Origin: CAMPJM01 sp964440915
GTDB lineage: Bacteria; Bacteroidota; Bacteroidia; Cytophagales; Cyclobacteriaceae
DNA length: 51,565 nucleotides
Reading direction: 5' to 3'
Assembly (NCBI GenBank): GCA_964440915.1
Contig: CAYTTV010000024.1
Location: 1 to 51,565 of the forward strand
The translations under genes were made by a program, and so were the position numbers. Below, in pieces: positions 16,828 through 26,730 of this stretch (position 1 is the stretch's first letter; the number at the start of each line of letters is the position of its first letter). The notes under the pieces are model-generated. The model was not told where the DNA came from. It ran no database searches and was given only the letters and a program-made list of their open reading frames with translations.

Positions 16828-17706
16828 ATGAAGGGAAAACCATTGTCAAAACCTGTCGGATTTTCTGTGTCCGGTTTCCTTAAGCTTATCCGCTTTCCAA
16901 ATTTGGTCATTATTGTGCTCACACAATATATGGCCGCAGTTTTTTTAGTGGGAAATGATGGGGAAGGGTTGCAATATCTTTCAGATCCGAATCTATTCAA
17001 ACTTGTGTTGGCAACCGTTCTGATAGCAGCAGCAGGGTATATCATCAATGACTACTACGATGTAAAGATAGATTTTATCAACAAGCCTGATCGTGTGGTA
17101 GTAGGGAAAGTGCTAAAAAGACGCATGGCCATGGTATGGCATACCGCCTTTAATTTTATTGGCATTTTCATCGGGTTTACCCTTTCTTGGAAAATAGGAT
17201 TGCTGTGCTTTGCTTTCGCATTCATGTTATGGTTTTACTCCAATCAACTGAAAAGACTGCCCTTGATAGGGAATTGCTGCATTGGATTGCTGACAGGTGC
17301 GGCACTGTTTTTAGTAGGGATGTATTATCAGCAAAATGTTTATTTGGTGAATATCTACGCTTTCTTTGCATTTTCAATTACGCTCATCCGTGAAATCATC
17401 AAAGATATAGAGGATCAGAAGGGCGATGCTGATTTTGGATGCCTCACTTTGCCAGTCCTGTTAGGGCTTAGAAAAACAAAATGGGTATTATATATTTTAA
17501 TTGCCTGTTTTGTATTTACCATATTTTTGCTCTCCCACCGATTAGACAATAGCACACTGACAATATACTTTCTCTTGCTGGTTTTGCCCATTAGTTATTT
17601 TGTTTATTACTTATCTCGAGCAGATACGGTGAGGCACTTTACATACCTGAGCAATTTTTGCAAGATAATTATGTTGTCGGGGATTTTAAGTATGATGTTT
17701 TTTTAG
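16828..17706 (+). CDS. UbiA-family prenyltransferase (geranylgeranylglycerol-phosphate geranylgeranyltransferase-like)
   Basis: A 292-residue membrane prenyltransferase with about eight helices. Both Asp-rich motifs are intact: NDYYDVKID near residues 73-81 and DIEDQKGDAD near residues 191-200. The spacing and sequence resemble the (S)-2,3-di-O-geranylgeranylglyceryl phosphate synthase-like group found widely in Bacteroidota, whose role there is not settled; menaquinone-related or lipid prenylation are alternatives. It has its own promoter and is followed by purN. Confidence 0.87.
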   Translation: MKGKPLSKPVGFSVSGFLKLIRFPNLVIIVLTQYMAAVFLVGNDGEGLQYLSDPNLFKLVLATVLIAAAGYIINDYYDVKIDFINKPDRVVVGKVLKRRMAMVWHTAFNFIGIFIGFTLSWKIGLLCFAFAFMLWFYSNQLKRLPLIGNCCIGLLTGAALFLVGMYYQQNVYLVNIYAFFAFSITLIREIIKDIEDQKGDADFGCLTLPVLLGLRKTKWVLYILIACFVFTIFLLSHRLDNSTLTIYFLLLVLPISYFVYYLSRADTVRHFTYLSNFCKIIMLSGILSMMFF

Positions 17707-17744
17707 TTTTGTCTTGTTAGGTTCATTTATAAATTATCCAAAAA

Positions 17745-18326
17745 TTGATACATAATAACGTAAAGAAGCTTGCGGTTTTTGCTAGTGGCAATGGCTCAAA
17801 TGCCGAAAAGATATTTGAATATTTCCAAGGAAGGAATAATGTAGTTGTTGCTTTATTGCTTACCAACAATCCGAATGCTCGCGTGATAGAAAGGGCAAAG
17901 CAATATAATGTACCTGTAGCGGTTTTCGATCGCAAAAAATTCTACGATACCAATGAAATTGTTGAATTGCTCTTGCGCCACAAAATTGATTTGATTGTCC
18001 TGGCTGGGTTTATGTGGCTGGTGCCCCCTGCCCTTATTAACGCCTTCCCTAATAAGATACTCAATATCCATCCGGCCCTGTTGCCCAAGTACGGTGGAAA
18101 GGGCATGTATGGCGACTTCGTGCATAAAGCTGTGGTTGAAGCCAAGGAAAAAGAGAGCGGTATTACCATCCATTTCGTGAACGAAAACTATGATGAAGGA
18201 CAAATCGTCTTTCAAGAAAAATGTATCGTAGAACCTGGAGACACGCCCGAAACATTGGCTGGTAAGATACACTTGTTAGAACATAGGTTTTACCCCCAAG
18301 TGATTGAAAACATACTTCTTAAATAA
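17745..18326 (+). CDS. purN: Phosphoribosylglycinamide formyltransferase
   Basis: Transfers formyl from 10-formyltetrahydrofolate to GAR, the third step of purine synthesis. The GAR phosphate loop is ASGNGSNAEKI, the catalytic Asn-His region NIHPALLPKYGGKGMYG, and the catalytic Asp lies in NYDEGQIVFQ. No ATG is available before the glycine-rich loop, so translation most likely begins at the TTG at 17745 (193 residues). The purH gene follows within 45 bases. Confidence 0.93.
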   Translation: MIHNNVKKLAVFASGNGSNAEKIFEYFQGRNNVVVALLLTNNPNARVIERAKQYNVPVAVFDRKKFYDTNEIVELLLRHKIDLIVLAGFMWLVPPALINAFPNKILNIHPALLPKYGGKGMYGDFVHKAVVEAKEKESGITIHFVNENYDEGQIVFQEKCIVEPGDTPETLAGKIHLLEHRFYPQVIENILLK

Positions 18327-18338
18327 GCTAAAATTTCA

Positions 18339-18346
18339 TACTTTTG
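18339..18346 (+). promoter_or_regulatory. -7 promoter box before purH
   Basis: TACTTTTG matches TAnnTTTG and lies 24 bases before the purH ATG at 18371, just after the purN stop. It would give purH its own promoter and argues against the in-frame TTG at 18344, which overlaps the box. Confidence 0.5.
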
Positions 18347-18370
18347 CCCCCGCAACAAAATACCCATATC

Positions 18371-19900
18371 ATGTCTTCAAGTAAAAAAATAAATTCTGCT
18401 TTAATCTCTGTTTATTACAAAGAAAATCTGGATGCAATCGTCCGTTTATTGTCCTCATTAGATATCAAGATATATTCTACAGGAGGGACACAAAGTTTTA
18501 TTGAAGGATTGGGTGTTGCCGTCACCCCTGTGGAGGATCTTACCAACTATCCGTCTATTCTAGGAGGCAGGGTCAAAACCCTTCATCCTAAGATATTTGG
18601 AGGGATCTTATCGCGCCGCGATCTTGAGAGCGACCGACAAGAAGTGACAGAATATGAAATACCTGCCATCGACCTGGTCATAGTAGACTTGTACCCTTTT
18701 GAAGAAACTGTAAAAGCTACGACGAACGAGTCTGAAATTATAGAGAAAATAGATATAGGAGGAATCTCTTTGATCAGGGCCGCTGCCAAAAACTTTAAAG
18801 ATGTGGTGATTGTCTCTTCTAGAGAGCAGTACAATCAGTTGGAGCAGCTGTTGAAAGAGAAAAAGGGCTTTTCTGACATCGAGGACCGAAAATCTTTTGC
18901 TGCACAAGCTTTCGATATTTCTTCTCATTACGATACGGCTATTTTCAACTATTTCAATCAAGAAAGTGATCTTAAAAAGTTCAAGAAAAGCGAAAGAGAA
19001 GCCACAGTCCTACGGTATGGGGAAAACCCACATCAGGAAGGTGTCTTTTATGGCCAGCTTAATGAGATGTTCACCCAGCTCAATGGTAAGGAGTTGTCTT
19101 ATAATAACCTGGTAGACGTAGATGCTGCCGTTGCGCTTATCGAAGAGTTTCCAGAAGACACCGCTTTTGCTATATTGAAACACACCAATGCTTGCGGCAT
19201 AGCTACCGCTGATTCTGTCAAGGAGGCATATGTAAAGGCACTTGCTGCCGATCCTATTTCGGCGTTTGGAGGTGTGCTCATCACAAACCGTAAAGTGACT
19301 GCAGAAGCGGCCAATGAAATGCATTCCTTGTTCTTTGAGATTCTGATAGCACCTGAGTACGAAGAGGAGGCATTAGCAATATTGAAAGGGAAAAAGAACA
19401 GGATACTCCTTGTGCAGCAAATTCCTTTGAAGCAAGACAAACAGTTTAAGAGCTTATTGAACGGAATCATAGAGCAGGATAGGGATATAAAGACTGATTC
19501 AAGGGCAGATTTTCAGGAGGTTACTGAAAGGAAAGCAACAGAACAAGAAAAGGAAGCATTGCTTTTTGCCAGTAAAGTAGCAAAACATACAAAATCCAAC
19601 ACCATTGTTTTGGCAAAAGATGGCCAGCTTCTGGCGAGCGGTGTTGGCCAAACTTCCCGCGTAGATGCCTTGAACCAAGCCATAGAAAAAGCTAAGAATT
19701 TTGGCTTTGAACTGAATGGGGCTGTAATGGCGTCTGATGCATTTTTCCCGTTTCCAGATTGCGTTTCCATAGCGCACGAAGCAGGGATAACCGCTGTTAT
19801 ACAGCCGGGTGGAAGCATTAAAGATAAGGATTCTATAGATTATTGTGACAAAAATAACATAGCTATGATTTTAACGGGATTCCGCCATTTTAAACATTAA
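18371..19900 (+). CDS. purH: Bifunctional AICAR transformylase / IMP cyclohydrolase
   Basis: Catalyses the last two steps of IMP synthesis. At 509 residues it has full length. The N-terminal MGS-like cyclohydrolase domain covers about residues 1-190 (ALISVYYKENLDAIVRLLSSLDIKIYSTGGT, GGRVKTLHPKIFGGIL). The transformylase domain follows (LRYGENPHQEG, AFAILKHTNACGIA with the Lys-His pair, DPISAFGGV) and ends IQPGGSIKDKDSIDYCDK. The ATG at 18371 gives the normal N-terminus. Confidence 0.97.
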   Translation: MSSSKKINSALISVYYKENLDAIVRLLSSLDIKIYSTGGTQSFIEGLGVAVTPVEDLTNYPSILGGRVKTLHPKIFGGILSRRDLESDRQEVTEYEIPAIDLVIVDLYPFEETVKATTNESEIIEKIDIGGISLIRAAAKNFKDVVIVSSREQYNQLEQLLKEKKGFSDIEDRKSFAAQAFDISSHYDTAIFNYFNQESDLKKFKKSEREATVLRYGENPHQEGVFYGQLNEMFTQLNGKELSYNNLVDVDAAVALIEEFPEDTAFAILKHTNACGIATADSVKEAYVKALAADPISAFGGVLITNRKVTAEAANEMHSLFFEILIAPEYEEEALAILKGKKNRILLVQQIPLKQDKQFKSLLNGIIEQDRDIKTDSRADFQEVTERKATEQEKEALLFASKVAKHTKSNTIVLAKDGQLLASGVGQTSRVDALNQAIEKAKNFGFELNGAVMASDAFFPFPDCVSIAHEAGITAVIQPGGSIKDKDSIDYCDKNNIAMILTGFRHFKH

Positions 19901-19991
19901 TATATAGATTAGAATTATTAGATTTGTGAAAGTAGTTAGTAAATTTCAAAGACTTATCATATCCGAACCATCAGCTTTTTAAATTCATAAA

Positions 19992-21020
19992 ATGGGATTA
20001 TTTGATTTTTTCTCGAGTGACATTGCCATAGATTTGGGTACCGCCAATACCCTTATTATTCATAAAGAGAAAATTGTAGTTGACGAGCCCTCTATCATTG
20101 CAATAGACAAAACAACCAATAAGGTTTTGGCTATAGGAAGGCAGGCGATGCAGATGCACGAGAAAACGCATGAAAATATTAAAACCATACGCCCATTAAA
20201 GGATGGAGTAATTGCGGATTTTCATGCAGCCGAACAAATGATCCGGGGCATGATTAAAATGATTGATGGTGGACATAAGCGGTACCTTCCTACTTCACAC
20301 AGAATGGTAATATGTATTCCTTCGGGAATAACGGAGGTCGAAAAAAGGGCCGTAAGGGATTCAGCAGAACATGCAGGAGCCAAGGAAGTGTATATGATTC
20401 ATGAGCCATTGGCTGCCGCAATTGGCATTGGCATAGACATAGAGCAACCCATTGGCTCTATGATTGTAGATATTGGAGGTGGTACTACTGAGATTGCTGT
20501 AATAGCACTTTCTGGAATCGTGGCCGACCAGTCTATTAGGGTCGCAGGAGATTCTTTTACAAAAGATATACTCGATTACATGAGACGGCAGCATAACCTG
20601 CTGATTGGGGAGCGTTCGGCAGAGAAAGTGAAGATAGAGGTAGGTTCGGCCTTAACAGAGCTAGACGAAGCGCCAGAAGACTATGAAATCAGGGGCAGGG
20701 ACCTGATGACAGGAATCCCCAAAGTGATAAAAATATCCTATTCCGAGATTGCATTTGCCATAGACAAGTCGGTTTCTAAAATAGAAGAAGCGGTGCTAAA
20801 GGCGTTGGAGATTTCTCCGCCAGAACTTTCTGCCGATATTTATGACAATGGTATCCACCTTACAGGCGGCGGAGCGTTGTTAAGAGGCCTTGACAAACGT
20901 TTGGCTTTGAAGACAAAACTACCGATACACGTGGCTGAAGATCCGCTTCGCGCTGTTGTCCGAGGAACAGGATTGTCCTTGAAAAACCTCAATGCATACA
21001 AGGCAGTTTTGATGACCTAA
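19992..21020 (+). CDS. mreB: Rod-shape-determining actin homologue MreB
   Basis: Cytoplasmic, membrane-associated actin-like filament protein, 342 residues, that positions the lateral wall synthesis machinery. Actin-fold signatures are clear: IDLGTANTLI (phosphate 1), IVDIGGGTTEIAVI (phosphate 2) and LTGGGALLRGLD (adenosine loop). It begins the five-gene elongasome operon; mreC starts 7 bases after its stop. The 91-base gap after purH shows no clear promoter. Confidence 0.97.
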   Translation: MGLFDFFSSDIAIDLGTANTLIIHKEKIVVDEPSIIAIDKTTNKVLAIGRQAMQMHEKTHENIKTIRPLKDGVIADFHAAEQMIRGMIKMIDGGHKRYLPTSHRMVICIPSGITEVEKRAVRDSAEHAGAKEVYMIHEPLAAAIGIGIDIEQPIGSMIVDIGGGTTEIAVIALSGIVADQSIRVAGDSFTKDILDYMRRQHNLLIGERSAEKVKIEVGSALTELDEAPEDYEIRGRDLMTGIPKVIKISYSEIAFAIDKSVSKIEEAVLKALEISPPELSADIYDNGIHLTGGGALLRGLDKRLALKTKLPIHVAEDPLRAVVRGTGLSLKNLNAYKAVLMT

Positions 21021-21027
21021 GGAATAA

Positions 21028-21864
21028 ATGCAGCGATTATTTCTGTTCTTATATCAATACAGGGCTTTTTTGCTCTTTGCGTTCTTAGAGCTTTTTAGTG
21101 CATGGCTGATTGTTAGGCATAATCAATATCAAGGAGCAGCGTTCCTGAATTCATCCAATAGAATAGCGGCCAATGTTCTGCAGTCAAAGCAAAATATCAA
21201 CAATTATTTTGGCCTAAGAGCGGTAAACGAAACCTTGGCTGAAGAGAATGCGCAGCTAAGGGAAATGATCGCCAGTGGCAGGTATAGTATAGCCGATTCA
21301 TCCCTCGACAGTACAGTTCATGAAAGCTTACCTGAGCAATTTGAGTTTCAAATAGCACAAGTAATCAATAATTCTACCAGACGGGCCAGTAACTATATCA
21401 CTATCGACAAAGGCACATCCGATGGCGTACAGCCAGACATGGCCGTAATGAACTCACAAGGAATAGTAGGAAAGGTGAAGGTAGCTTCAAAGCATTTTGC
21501 AACAGTCATTTCGCTGCTGCACCCCGACCTTTATGTATCTTCTTTGATCAAGAACTCAGGTACCTTGTGTACTACCAAGTGGGGTGGTTCCGACCCACAA
21601 GCAGCAGAGCTTCTCTATGTGCCTCGGCACTTACAGGTGCAGCCAGGAGATACGGTTGTCACATCGGGGTATAATGCCATATTTCCTCCTCATACAATGA
21701 TCGGCGTCGTAAGGAGTGTAGATATTAGCGAGGATGCGACTTTTTATGATATCGACATCGATCTTGCGACAGATTTTGAAGCCCTGTCTTATGTTTATGT
21801 GGTTAAAAATAATGCTAAAGGAGAAATCGATTCTCTAGAGCAAGAGACTTATATCATCAAATGA
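21028..21864 (+). CDS. mreC: Rod-shape-determining protein MreC
   Basis: Bitopic protein of 278 residues linking MreB to the periplasmic wall enzymes. A single N-terminal helix (about residues 10-27) is followed by a coiled-coil stretch around 60-90 (NYFGLRAVNETLAEENAQLREMI) and two beta-barrel domains. NYITIDKGTSDGVQPDMAVMNSQGIVGKV is the family signature. Its last codons overlap the mreD start by 4 bases. Confidence 0.94.
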   Translation: MQRLFLFLYQYRAFLLFAFLELFSAWLIVRHNQYQGAAFLNSSNRIAANVLQSKQNINNYFGLRAVNETLAEENAQLREMIASGRYSIADSSLDSTVHESLPEQFEFQIAQVINNSTRRASNYITIDKGTSDGVQPDMAVMNSQGIVGKVKVASKHFATVISLLHPDLYVSSLIKNSGTLCTTKWGGSDPQAAELLYVPRHLQVQPGDTVVTSGYNAIFPPHTMIGVVRSVDISEDATFYDIDIDLATDFEALSYVYVVKNNAKGEIDSLEQETYIIK

Positions 21865-22382
21865 ATAGCAGGAACTCCATTATACAGCTATTTTATTTTG
21901 TCCTGTACATAGGGCTACAGATCATATTCGTGCAGAATATGGTATTGTTTGATAGGGCTTTTTGCTTTCTATATATAGGCTTTTTGCTTTTAATTCCATT
22001 CGAGACTGGCTCACTTTTGCTTTTGCTCCTTGGTGCTGCCACAGGGTTGGTGGTCGATATATTTTATGATAGCTTGGGAATTCATATGGCTGCTTCTGTG
22101 TTGATAATGTACCTAAGACCTTTTTGGGTAAAGCTTATTACACCTAGGGGTGGTTATGAAATCGGCACGGAGCCTACATTGAAATTGATGAAGTTTGAGT
22201 GGTTTGCGACTTATGCACTTCCTTTAATATTTATTCACCATTTAGCCTTGTTCTATATAGAAGCAGGAGGCTTTAGCATGTTCTTCTTTACTTTCGTGAA
22301 AGTGCTATCGAGTACGTTGTTTACCTTCGCTACTTTGGTGATCATCCAATATCTTTTCTATTCTTCTAGGAGAAGCATATGA
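21861..22382 (+). CDS. mreD: Rod-shape-determining protein MreD
   Basis: A hydrophobic 173-residue membrane protein with about five helices, fitting MreD in size and position between mreC and mrdA. The segment TGLVVDIFYDSLGIHMAASVLIMYLRPF is typical. It overlaps mreC by 4 bases and mrdA by 4 bases (ATGA), so translation is coupled. Confidence 0.88.
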   Translation: MNSRNSIIQLFYFVLYIGLQIIFVQNMVLFDRAFCFLYIGFLLLIPFETGSLLLLLLGAATGLVVDIFYDSLGIHMAASVLIMYLRPFWVKLITPRGGYEIGTEPTLKLMKFEWFATYALPLIFIHHLALFYIEAGGFSMFFFTFVKVLSSTLFTFATLVIIQYLFYSSRRSI

Positions 22383-24184
22383 ACGAAAATAGGCATTATA
22401 TCATTCAGTTTGTTTTTGTTTTGGTGGGGCTTATCTTCCTGATCAGGCTGTTTTCTATTCAGGTGTTGGACAACAATTATAAGCTCGCCGCCAACAACAA
22501 TATCATACAGAAAGTAATAGAATATCCATATCGCGGTCTCATATATGATCGCAACGGTGAGTTGTTGGTATATAACCAGCCCGTGTACGACCTTATGGTC
22601 ATTCCCAAGGAAGTACGAGTGAAGGACACGCTGGTATTTACACAGTTGCTGGGACTAACGAAAGAAGAGTTTGAAAAAAAGCTCAAGGATGCCAGGTCGT
22701 ATTCCTATGTGAAACCTTCGGTTTTCATGAAACAACTCTCCAATACTACCTTCGCTCAGATTCAGGGAAATTTGATCGATTTTCCTGGATTTCATATTCA
22801 GCCCCGGACGGTTCGTTCGTATCCATATAAAAATATGGCTCACGTATTTGGTTACATTGGGGAAATCAGCAAGCAACAATTGTCTCGAGACACGACCGGA
22901 TATTACCGTCAAGGCGATTATATAGGTATTAGCGGTATAGAAGCAACTTATGAAAAGCCCTTGAGAGGAAAGACAGGTGTTAGTTATAAGATGGTAAATG
23001 TAAGGGGGATAGAAAAAGGAAAGTTCAAAGGGGGAGAATACGACACTTTGCCTGTACGAGGAGAGAACTTGGTTTCTACAATAGATATAGAGCTGCAAAG
23101 CTACGCCGAAACCCTATTGGAAGGCAAGGTTGGCAGTATCGTAGCTTTGGAACCCAAAACAGGAGAAATATTGGCGATGGTTTCTGCCCCATCGTATGAT
23201 CCAAACATTTTAAGCGGAAGAGATTTTAGTGAGAACTATGCCAAGTTGCTGAAAGATACCCTTAAGCCATTATTTAATAGGCCATTAATGGGTGCATTTC
23301 CTCCAGGTTCTATTTATAAAGTGGCGCAAGCATTGGTAGCCTTAGAAGAAGGGGTGATTACTCCTGAAACAAGGATAAGATGCAATAGGAGGCTTATCGG
23401 ATGCCATGGATCACATACCTTTGAAGATCTATCAGGTGCCATTACGGTTTCCTGTAATCCCTATTTTAGGGAAATATACCGCCGAATGTTGAATCAGGAA
23501 GTAAGCAACAATACTTTCAAGGACACTGAAATAGGGTTGGAACTATGGCGGAAACACATGTTGACCTTTGGCTTTGGAAGGACCCTCGGTATAGACATTC
23601 CCAATGAAAAAGGTGGCTATATTCCGACACCAGCACTTTACGACAGAATTTATGGCGAGGGCAGTTGGAAGTATTCTAACATATACTCGAACTCTGTTGG
23701 TCAGGGCGAGGTGCAGACCGTACCACTTCAAATGGCCAATTTTGCCGCCATCATAGCCAATAAAGGATATTACGTTATACCCCATATGATCAAAAGTATT
23801 GGGGACGATGGTGCTCCTCTTCAAGAGTACCGTGAAAAACACTATACTTCTGTTGATTCCAAGCATTATGACGTGGTAATAGATGCCATGGAAAGAGTAG
23901 TACAATATGGCACTGGGCAGTATAGGGCTAAAATAAGGGACATTAGTGTATGTGGCAAGACAGGAACAGTGGAAAATGATCACGGTGAAGATCACTCGGT
24001 GTTTATAGCCTTTGCACCTAAAGAAAACCCTGTTATTGCCATGGCAGTGTACGTAGAAAATGCCGGACAGGGGGCAAGGGCAGCGGCGGGAATCACAGGG
24101 CTCATGATAGAAAAATACATTAAGGGCTGTACGGATAATGTTAATTTACAGGACTATATTTTAAAGGGACAGTTTTTACATTGA
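22379..24184 (+). CDS. mrdA: Penicillin-binding protein 2 (elongation transpeptidase)
   Basis: Class B PBP of 601 residues that cross-links peptidoglycan during elongation together with RodA. An N-terminal helix (about residues 9-25) anchors it; the pedestal domain contains RGLIYDRNGELLVYN. The transpeptidase motifs are SIYK with the nucleophile Ser311 and Lys314 (in FPPGSIYKVAQ), SCN in ITVSCNPYF, and KTGT in VCGKTGTVEN. The stop overlaps the rodA start. Confidence 0.96.
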   Translation: MNENRHYIIQFVFVLVGLIFLIRLFSIQVLDNNYKLAANNNIIQKVIEYPYRGLIYDRNGELLVYNQPVYDLMVIPKEVRVKDTLVFTQLLGLTKEEFEKKLKDARSYSYVKPSVFMKQLSNTTFAQIQGNLIDFPGFHIQPRTVRSYPYKNMAHVFGYIGEISKQQLSRDTTGYYRQGDYIGISGIEATYEKPLRGKTGVSYKMVNVRGIEKGKFKGGEYDTLPVRGENLVSTIDIELQSYAETLLEGKVGSIVALEPKTGEILAMVSAPSYDPNILSGRDFSENYAKLLKDTLKPLFNRPLMGAFPPGSIYKVAQALVALEEGVITPETRIRCNRRLIGCHGSHTFEDLSGAITVSCNPYFREIYRRMLNQEVSNNTFKDTEIGLELWRKHMLTFGFGRTLGIDIPNEKGGYIPTPALYDRIYGEGSWKYSNIYSNSVGQGEVQTVPLQMANFAAIIANKGYYVIPHMIKSIGDDGAPLQEYREKHYTSVDSKHYDVVIDAMERVVQYGTGQYRAKIRDISVCGKTGTVENDHGEDHSVFIAFAPKENPVIAMAVYVENAGQGARAAAGITGLMIEKYIKGCTDNVNLQDYILKGQFLH

Positions 24185-25452
24185 AAAGACAAGACGACAT
24201 AACCGCAAGCAAGCTTGACTGGCTTACCATTATGCTGTATGCACTATTGGTAATTCTGGGTTGGTTGAATATCTATGCTGCAGTTTATGATGAGCAATTA
24301 CACAAGACGATTTTCGACATCTCCTTAAACTCAGGAAGGCAGTTGATCTGGATCGGTACAAGCGTGCTGCTCATCATAGCCATTATGGTAATTGATTTTA
24401 GGTTTTACAATTCATTTGCCTACTTCTTTTATGGTTTTGTTATCCTGTTGCTTATCTTGGTCATGCTATTTGGAACAGAGGTGGCTGGTGCCAAGGCCTG
24501 GTTTGAGATAGGGCCTTTTAGGATTCAACCTGCCGAGTTTGCTAAGTTTTCTACAGCATTGGCCGTGGCCAAGTACCTAGAAAGCAATACAGTAAAACTC
24601 GACAAGACCAAAGACCTGCTCACTGTAGGAGCTATTATAGTTTTGCCGGCCATTTTCATTCTCTTGCAGAATGATACAGGTACAGCCTTGGTTTTTGCGG
24701 CATTTGTGCTGGTTTTGTATAGAGAAGGCCTCTCTCCTATTTTCCTCATCTTGGGAATTGTAGGGGTTATAATATTTGTCTTAACCCTAATGGTCGACGA
24801 AGTTTATCTCATGATAGGCATTGGGGTTTTGACTTTACTCATTATTGGTATCGGAAAAAAAACTACGAAGCGGATTCTCACTATTATCTCAGGCGCTGTT
24901 TTGATAATGGGTATTATCTTTAGTGTGGATTATGTTGTGGACAATGTTTTGCAGCCTCACCAACAAAACAGAATCAAGGCACTTATCAACCCTAATGCCG
25001 ATCCGCTGGGATATGGCTGGAATGTGACCCAATCCAAAATTGCTATCGGATCCGGTGGACTTACAGGGAAAGGTTTTTTGGAAGGGACCCAAACCAAGTT
25101 CGACTTTGTGCCGGAGCAGAGTACAGATTTTATATTTTGCACAATTGGCGAAGAACACGGGTGGGTAGGCAGCCTTGTGCTGATCAGCTTGTTTGTGGCC
25201 CTTTTGCTTAGGGTAGTATATCTTGCAGAACGACAAAAATCAAGGTTTGCCCGGGCGTATGGCTATGCCGTCGTATCCATTTTATTCTTTCACTTCCTGA
25301 TCAACATAGGCATGACAATAGGGTTAGCCCCAGTTATTGGTATCCCCTTGCCGTTTTTTAGCTATGGAGGTTCCTCGCTATGGTCCTTTACCATATTGCT
25401 CTTTATTTTGGTAAAGCTGGATGCCCACCGCATGCAGATGCTGGTGCGGTAA
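24181..25452 (+). CDS. rodA: SEDS peptidoglycan glycosyltransferase RodA
   Basis: Polytopic SEDS polymerase of 423 residues that makes glycan strands with PBP2. Family signatures include FRIQPAEFAKFSTAL, NDTGTALVFAAF, QSKIAIGSGGLTGKGFLEGTQTKFDFVPEQSTDF and GIPLPFFSYGGSSLW. The start is a TTG overlapping the mrdA stop (TTGA), so translation depends on coupling. A charged N-terminal tail of about 12 residues precedes the first helix. Confidence 0.95.
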   Translation: MKRQDDITASKLDWLTIMLYALLVILGWLNIYAAVYDEQLHKTIFDISLNSGRQLIWIGTSVLLIIAIMVIDFRFYNSFAYFFYGFVILLLILVMLFGTEVAGAKAWFEIGPFRIQPAEFAKFSTALAVAKYLESNTVKLDKTKDLLTVGAIIVLPAIFILLQNDTGTALVFAAFVLVLYREGLSPIFLILGIVGVIIFVLTLMVDEVYLMIGIGVLTLLIIGIGKKTTKRILTIISGAVLIMGIIFSVDYVVDNVLQPHQQNRIKALINPNADPLGYGWNVTQSKIAIGSGGLTGKGFLEGTQTKFDFVPEQSTDFIFCTIGEEHGWVGSLVLISLFVALLLRVVYLAERQKSRFARAYGYAVVSILFFHFLINIGMTIGLAPVIGIPLPFFSYGGSSLWSFTILLFILVKLDAHRMQMLVR

Positions 25453-25480
25453 TATATAAAGATATAAACGCAATGCGTAG

Positions 25481-25512
25481 GCGATGACTCCCTTTTGGAG
25501 GGATGTCACCGC
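25481..25512. terminator. Hairpin between convergent rodA and cellobiose 2-epimerase genes
   Basis: GCG, TGAC and TCCC on the left (25481-25492) pair with GGGA, GTCA and CGC on the right (25500-25512), with small mismatches, around the loop TTTTGGA. It lies exactly between the two stop codons and could act in both directions, but no T tract follows. Confidence 0.55.
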
Positions 25513-25521
25513 TACAGAATA

Positions 25522-26703
25522 TCAGTCGGCTCTCAAACGTTCCATCACCTCAAGCAGCGCCCTGCCATTATGATAAGGACATTTCCAAGGCCCTGCTTTG
25601 TCTTCATGTGTTAGTATCTTGCCATCCTTAGATATGCCCCAATACCATTCGCCATTCTCCCAATCAATAATTCTTTCTTTGGTAAAAGCCCATATTTTGG
25701 CTGTCTTTTCCAGATAGATTGCTTTTCCTGTAAGTTGCCAGGCATTCACAAGGCCGACCATTGCTTCTGCTTGTGGCCACCAATGGAACTCTTCCTCATA
25801 CACCCCATCTTCCGATTCATTGTATACGGCGTGTTCAGGGCTTATTCCTTTCTGTATAAAAACATCTGCCATTTTTAGGCTTGCTATTTTTACCTTTTCC
25901 AGAAGCCCTTCCTCTCCCAATACTTCAGCTGCCTCGTACAAGAGCCAACTTCCTTCAATATCGTGCCCATAAGAAATTTTATTGCTTTTGGAGATCCACG
26001 CCTCGTCGAAAAAGAGCAGAAAGTGTCCTCTGTCATCAATAAAGCGCTCCATAAATACTTCGATAAGGTTTTTAAGTGCCTCCTTTAGCACGTCGTCTTT
26101 CCATAACCTGTATAGGTTGGTATAAGCCTCCAAAACATGCAGGTGCGTATTCATCGTTTTTTTCTCGTTGGCATCTTTGTCACTCAGCCTAAGGTCTTCC
26201 AAAAGTCGCCACTGTTGGTCAAAGGCCTCCAAATAGCCATTGTTTTCCTTGTCCAAGCTATGCTTTTCGATTAGTCCGAATAGTGTTTTGGAAAGAGACA
26301 AAGCTTTTTCCTCCTTTGATATCTTATAATATTCCGACAACGCATAGATCATAAAGGCTTGTGCGTAAACCTGTTTTTTGCTGTCCTTTACTTGACCTTG
26401 GGCATCAAGCATCCAGTATACTCCACCATATTGACCATCGACGAAATTTTCGAGAAGATAATCGAAAGCCCTGTCGGCCATATGCTTATAGCGATCTTCT
26501 TTTAACTGTTGATAAACTGCGGAAAAGGTCCATAAAATCCTCGTATTGAGAATAATCGATTTATCCGCCTGCACATTGCGTTGGCCTAGGCCATCTATCT
26601 GTCCTATAAAGCCGCCCTGTTCATCATCCACCATTTTGTCCATCCAAAAGGGCAAAATGTTTTCCTTAAGCACTTGTGCTAATTCCGAAACTTGTTCCTT
26701 CAT
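25522..26703 (-). CDS. Cellobiose 2-epimerase (AGE superfamily)
   Basis: A 393-residue (alpha/alpha)6-barrel enzyme that epimerises the reducing-end glucose of beta-1,4-disaccharides, for instance mannobiose to mannosyl-glucose. The catalytic histidines are visible in NTHLHVLEAY (187, 189), SYGHDIEGSW (247) and WKCPYHNGRA (378), together with HWWPQAEAMVG. Spacing agrees with characterised cellobiose 2-epimerases. N-acylglucosamine 2-epimerase is a less likely alternative. Two minus-strand -7 boxes lie upstream at 26731-26738 and 26749-26756. The GH5 mannanase at 37.5 kb could supply its substrate. Confidence 0.88.
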   Translation of the reverse strand: MKEQVSELAQVLKENILPFWMDKMVDDEQGGFIGQIDGLGQRNVQADKSIILNTRILWTFSAVYQQLKEDRYKHMADRAFDYLLENFVDGQYGGVYWMLDAQGQVKDSKKQVYAQAFMIYALSEYYKISKEEKALSLSKTLFGLIEKHSLDKENNGYLEAFDQQWRLLEDLRLSDKDANEKKTMNTHLHVLEAYTNLYRLWKDDVLKEALKNLIEVFMERFIDDRGHFLLFFDEAWISKSNKISYGHDIEGSWLLYEAAEVLGEEGLLEKVKIASLKMADVFIQKGISPEHAVYNESEDGVYEEEFHWWPQAEAMVGLVNAWQLTGKAIYLEKTAKIWAFTKERIIDWENGEWYWGISKDGKILTHEDKAGPWKCPYHNGRALLEVMERLRAD

Positions 26704-26730
26704 TCGTTAAGTATAGTTAGTAGTTCTCTG

